DNA of 64,000 nucleotides from Paraburkholderia phytofirmans PsJN (lineage in GTDB: Bacteria > Pseudomonadota > Gammaproteobacteria > Burkholderiales > Burkholderiaceae): the NCBI RefSeq assembly GCF_000020125.1, contig NC_010676.1, forward strand, positions 620,001 to 684,000. The letters run 5' to 3'. The notes beneath the pieces were generated by a model. The model did not search any database. It was not told the origin of the DNA and worked only from the letters and a program-made list of their open reading frames with translations. Positions 62,116 to 64,000 of this stretch are shown piece after piece; the stretch's first letter is position 1, and each line of letters opens with the position of its first letter. The position numbers and the translations under genes are program-made.

Positions 62116-63360
62116 TTGAATCACCAACGATCGCCATGGTCGCGTACAGCGGCTCCGGGCGAAGTCATCTATTCCGAGGGCTTTGCGGGCGACGCCGTCG
62201 TCTACGTCATTGCGGATGGCAAAGTCGAAATCTCCACCCAGTGTGACGAGAAGAAGGTGATTCTCGCCACACTGGGTAAAGGGGAGTTTTTTGGCGAGGC
62301 GGCGTTGCTGCCGCCCGAACCACGAGCGCACACCGCGAAGGCACTGAGCTTCTGCCAGTTGACCGTCATCGCGGCGAAGGTGGTGGAGGAGGAACTCGAA
62401 CGTGTCTCGCCGTTGCTTCGCCATATCGTACGCACGCTGATACGGCGCGTGAAAAAGAAGGACGATGTTCTTGCCACGAATACGCACGCGGACTTTCTGC
62501 CGGGTGTCGTGTCCTACGCGCACGTCCTTTCATTGATGGCGGGCGGCGAGAATGCCGACAGGCTCGACGGCCGCATGCGCCGCGCGCAAGGGGAGGAGTT
62601 CTCTGTGCCTCTGCCTGACGTAATCAGGAAGTGCCATGCCATCGCCGGCCATTCGCGTCCGCACGTGATGGCCATGCTCAAACGAATGGAGAAGCTCAAT
62701 CTCGTCTCGCTCGAACCCGGCCGGACCGACCGTCCGAGCACGGCCTCAGCGCGCTATTCCGCGCAGGACGGCGCAACGAGCCGGCAACTAGTCACGTTCG
62801 ATCCCGTGCGAATCACCGAGCGTGCGCAACAGGTAGCGGATCACGATCTCGATCTCTCGATCAGCAGCGAACTGGAATTGATCGAGCTGGACGACCTGGA
62901 AGCTTTGATCGGCGTCGAGAAGAAGGTGATTCTCAACAAGCTGTCTCACTCGGAAATCGCGGAAGACCTTTTTGCGTTTCGCAAGACCAAGGTGTTGAAT
63001 TACGTCGAGGAAAAAGGTATCAGCTATTTCTCGCGCCGCAATACCCGGGGTTTGACCGAGCTGAAGTCGCTCGACGATCTGGAGTTCGTCGACCAGCGAA
63101 CCTTGTTCGAAGCGGTGAGCGCGTTCGACACATACGACCTCGCGAAACTGCTGTCCGCCGTGACGGGCCAGCCGATCGCCGAGCGGCTGCTCTCGGTGAT
63201 GACCGAGGCGAGAAAGAAAGAAGTCTCGTGGGTCATGCGTCGGGAGATCAAGATCGATCCACTTGAAATCGCCGAGATCGAAGAGCGCTTTCTAGAGATC
63301 GTGCGAACAATCAAAGCTCCGGCGGCTGCGGCTGCGCCGCTTTCCAATCTTGACGCCTGA
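62116..63360 (+). CDS. cyclic-nucleotide-binding protein fused to a FliG-C-like domain
   Basis: A 414-aa soluble protein starting at TTG after GGGGGA. Residues ~14-110 are a cNMP-binding domain (PGEVIYSEGFAGDAVVYVIADGKVEIS, ATLGKGEFFGEAALLPPEPRAHTA; the phosphate-binding loop G-E-A-A-L and Arg70 are present). Residues ~163-200 (VPLPDVIRKCHAIAGHSRPHVMAMLKRMEKLNLVSLE) look like a winged-helix remnant. Residues ~255-400 are two FliG-like repeats; the second (LDDLEFVDQRTLFEAVSAFDTYDLAKLLSAV ... RFLEIVRTI) aligns by eye with FliG-C, including D-D/Q-R at the start and the closing helix. The FliG-C acidic pair appears as VMRRE. The MotA-like gene begins 72 bp later, so a rotor or brake role is inferred. 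Confidence 0.75.
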   Translation: MNHQRSPWSRTAAPGEVIYSEGFAGDAVVYVIADGKVEISTQCDEKKVILATLGKGEFFGEAALLPPEPRAHTAKALSFCQLTVIAAKVVEEELERVSPLLRHIVRTLIRRVKKKDDVLATNTHADFLPGVVSYAHVLSLMAGGENADRLDGRMRRAQGEEFSVPLPDVIRKCHAIAGHSRPHVMAMLKRMEKLNLVSLEPGRTDRPSTASARYSAQDGATSRQLVTFDPVRITERAQQVADHDLDLSISSELELIELDDLEALIGVEKKVILNKLSHSEIAEDLFAFRKTKVLNYVEEKGISYFSRRNTRGLTELKSLDDLEFVDQRTLFEAVSAFDTYDLAKLLSAVTGQPIAERLLSVMTEARKKEVSWVMRREIKIDPLEIAEIEERFLEIVRTIKAPAAAAAPLSNLDA

Positions 63361-63432
63361 CGCGCAACACGCAAACGGCAGGCCGCGTCGGCTTCGAAGT
63401 TCGAAGTCGCGGCCGGCCATTCGAGAGGACAT

Positions 63433-64000
63433 ATGGATCTGTTGACGCTATTTGGTGCGGTGTTCGGCGTGACGGCGATCGTCGCGGGTTTCTCGCTCGA
63501 GGGCGGGCACTTTACTTCGCTGTTTCAGTTGGAGGCATTCGTCATCGTTCTGGGCGGCACTTTTGGCGCCGTGATGATTCAGAACACATGGGCAAGGTTT
63601 TTCGACGGCATCAAGCAACTGCGCCTTGCTTTCGTGAAGGCGCGGCAGGTCGATCGCGAGAGCCTGTCCGTTTTGCTCGAGTGGGGCGATCAGGCCAAGC
63701 TGAACGGCATGCTGGTGTTCGAGTCAATCGAGGCGGGCGGCATCAATCCGTTTGCCAAACGAGGTTTGGAGTTGCTGGCAAACGGCGTGTCGACGGCCGT
63801 GCTGGAAGACGCTTTGCAGCGAGAGCTGGATGCGTATGAGCGCAATCACATGTTGGCCGCGCGGATCTGGCAACAGGCCGGCGGCTACGCACCCACGTTC
63901 GGGATTCTCGGTGCGGTACTCGGTCTGATTCAGGTGACCGGCCATATGCTCGAACCCGCGCAACTCGGGCAAGGTATCGCGGTGGCTTTCGTCGCGACGC
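63433..64000 (+). CDS. MotA/MotC-type flagellar stator protein, N-terminal part
   Basis: 189 residues before the window end. The MotA/PomA pattern is clear: MDLLTLFGAVFGVTAIVAGFSLEGGHFTSLFQLEAFVIVLGGTFGAVMIQ (TM1-2, E-G-G-x motif), a cytoplasmic loop (ESLSVLLEWGDQAKLNGMLVFESIEAGGINPFAKRGLELLANG, RELDAYERNHMLAARIWQQAGGYAPTFGILGAVLGLIQVTGHM), then LGQGIAVAFVAT at TM4. It is closest in style to the MotC group, which lacks a long N-terminal insert. GAGAGGAC precedes the ATG. A MotB/MotD-type partner is expected beyond the edge. Confidence 0.9.
   Translation, partial: MDLLTLFGAVFGVTAIVAGFSLEGGHFTSLFQLEAFVIVLGGTFGAVMIQNTWARFFDGIKQLRLAFVKARQVDRESLSVLLEWGDQAKLNGMLVFESIEAGGINPFAKRGLELLANGVSTAVLEDALQRELDAYERNHMLAARIWQQAGGYAPTFGILGAVLGLIQVTGHMLEPAQLGQGIAVAFVAT

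Overview
The window is dense, high-GC DNA with the gene repertoire of a Burkholderiaceae genome, most like Paraburkholderia or Caballeronia. Supporting this are FlhDC, DUF4148 proteins, many FAD oxidoreductases, CUT1 and CUT2 sugar ABC operons, and catabolic clusters typical of that group. The taxonomic call is inference, because the window contains no rRNA or tRNA. There is no integrase, transposase or prophage, so it reads as accessory-rich chromosome or second replicon rather than an island. It opens inside one gene and closes inside another.

Layout. 1-10.5 kb: the tail of an SfnB-like flavin enzyme, an Nramp Mn/Fe transporter, isolated flhDC (reverse), a YeeE/YedE sulfur transporter, GNAT, an XRE regulator with a palindromic operator, an HI1419/HI1420-type toxin-antitoxin pair with a readable self-regulated promoter, then small enzymes (SnoaL, RbsD/FucU, VOC, DoxX). 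10.5-15 kb: two MFS exporters/symporters and an atypical OmpR-type regulator. 14.6-20.9 kb: trans-4-hydroxy-L-proline catabolism (deaminase, epimerase, D-hydroxyproline dehydrogenase subunits, PAS-AraC regulator), containing a strange tandem repeat of a gene start. 22.3-28.1 kb: quinate/shikimate catabolism (QuiC, AroQ, NAD-type shikimate dehydrogenase, MFS importer, TetR). 28-33.5 kb: FAD oxidase, ECF sigma and anti-sigma pair, and a DapA-family enzyme divergent from a LysR gene. 33.6-36.7 kb: a giant class A penicillin-binding protein. 36.8-41 kb: fructose-type CUT2 ABC operon with a ROK regulator. 41.4-50.1 kb: a YcgR flagellar brake, then a LacI-controlled CUT1 ABC operon carrying a GH42 beta-galactosidase.

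50.4-54.4 kb is different: lower GC, a large effector-like protein with an array of TQT/VQT motifs whose reading frame is broken at a C5 tract, followed by a decayed tannase gene. 55.5-59.6 kb is a self-contained TonB system (receptor, ExbB, ExbD, TonB) with a Zur-box-like palindrome upstream. 60.2-61.65 kb holds an exported hydrolase and two small exported proteins that share a C-terminal two-cysteine motif; one of them is only 49 residues.

The window ends with the most unusual unit: a protein joining a cyclic-nucleotide-binding domain to a FliG-C-like domain, immediately upstream of a MotA/MotC-type stator gene. This suggests a nucleotide-responsive rotor or brake protein paired with its own stator. 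FlhDC and YcgR elsewhere in the window are also motility-related.

The strongest leads are the cNMP-FliG-stator unit, the TQT-array protein and the ~71-bp repeated gene start in the hydroxyproline operon.
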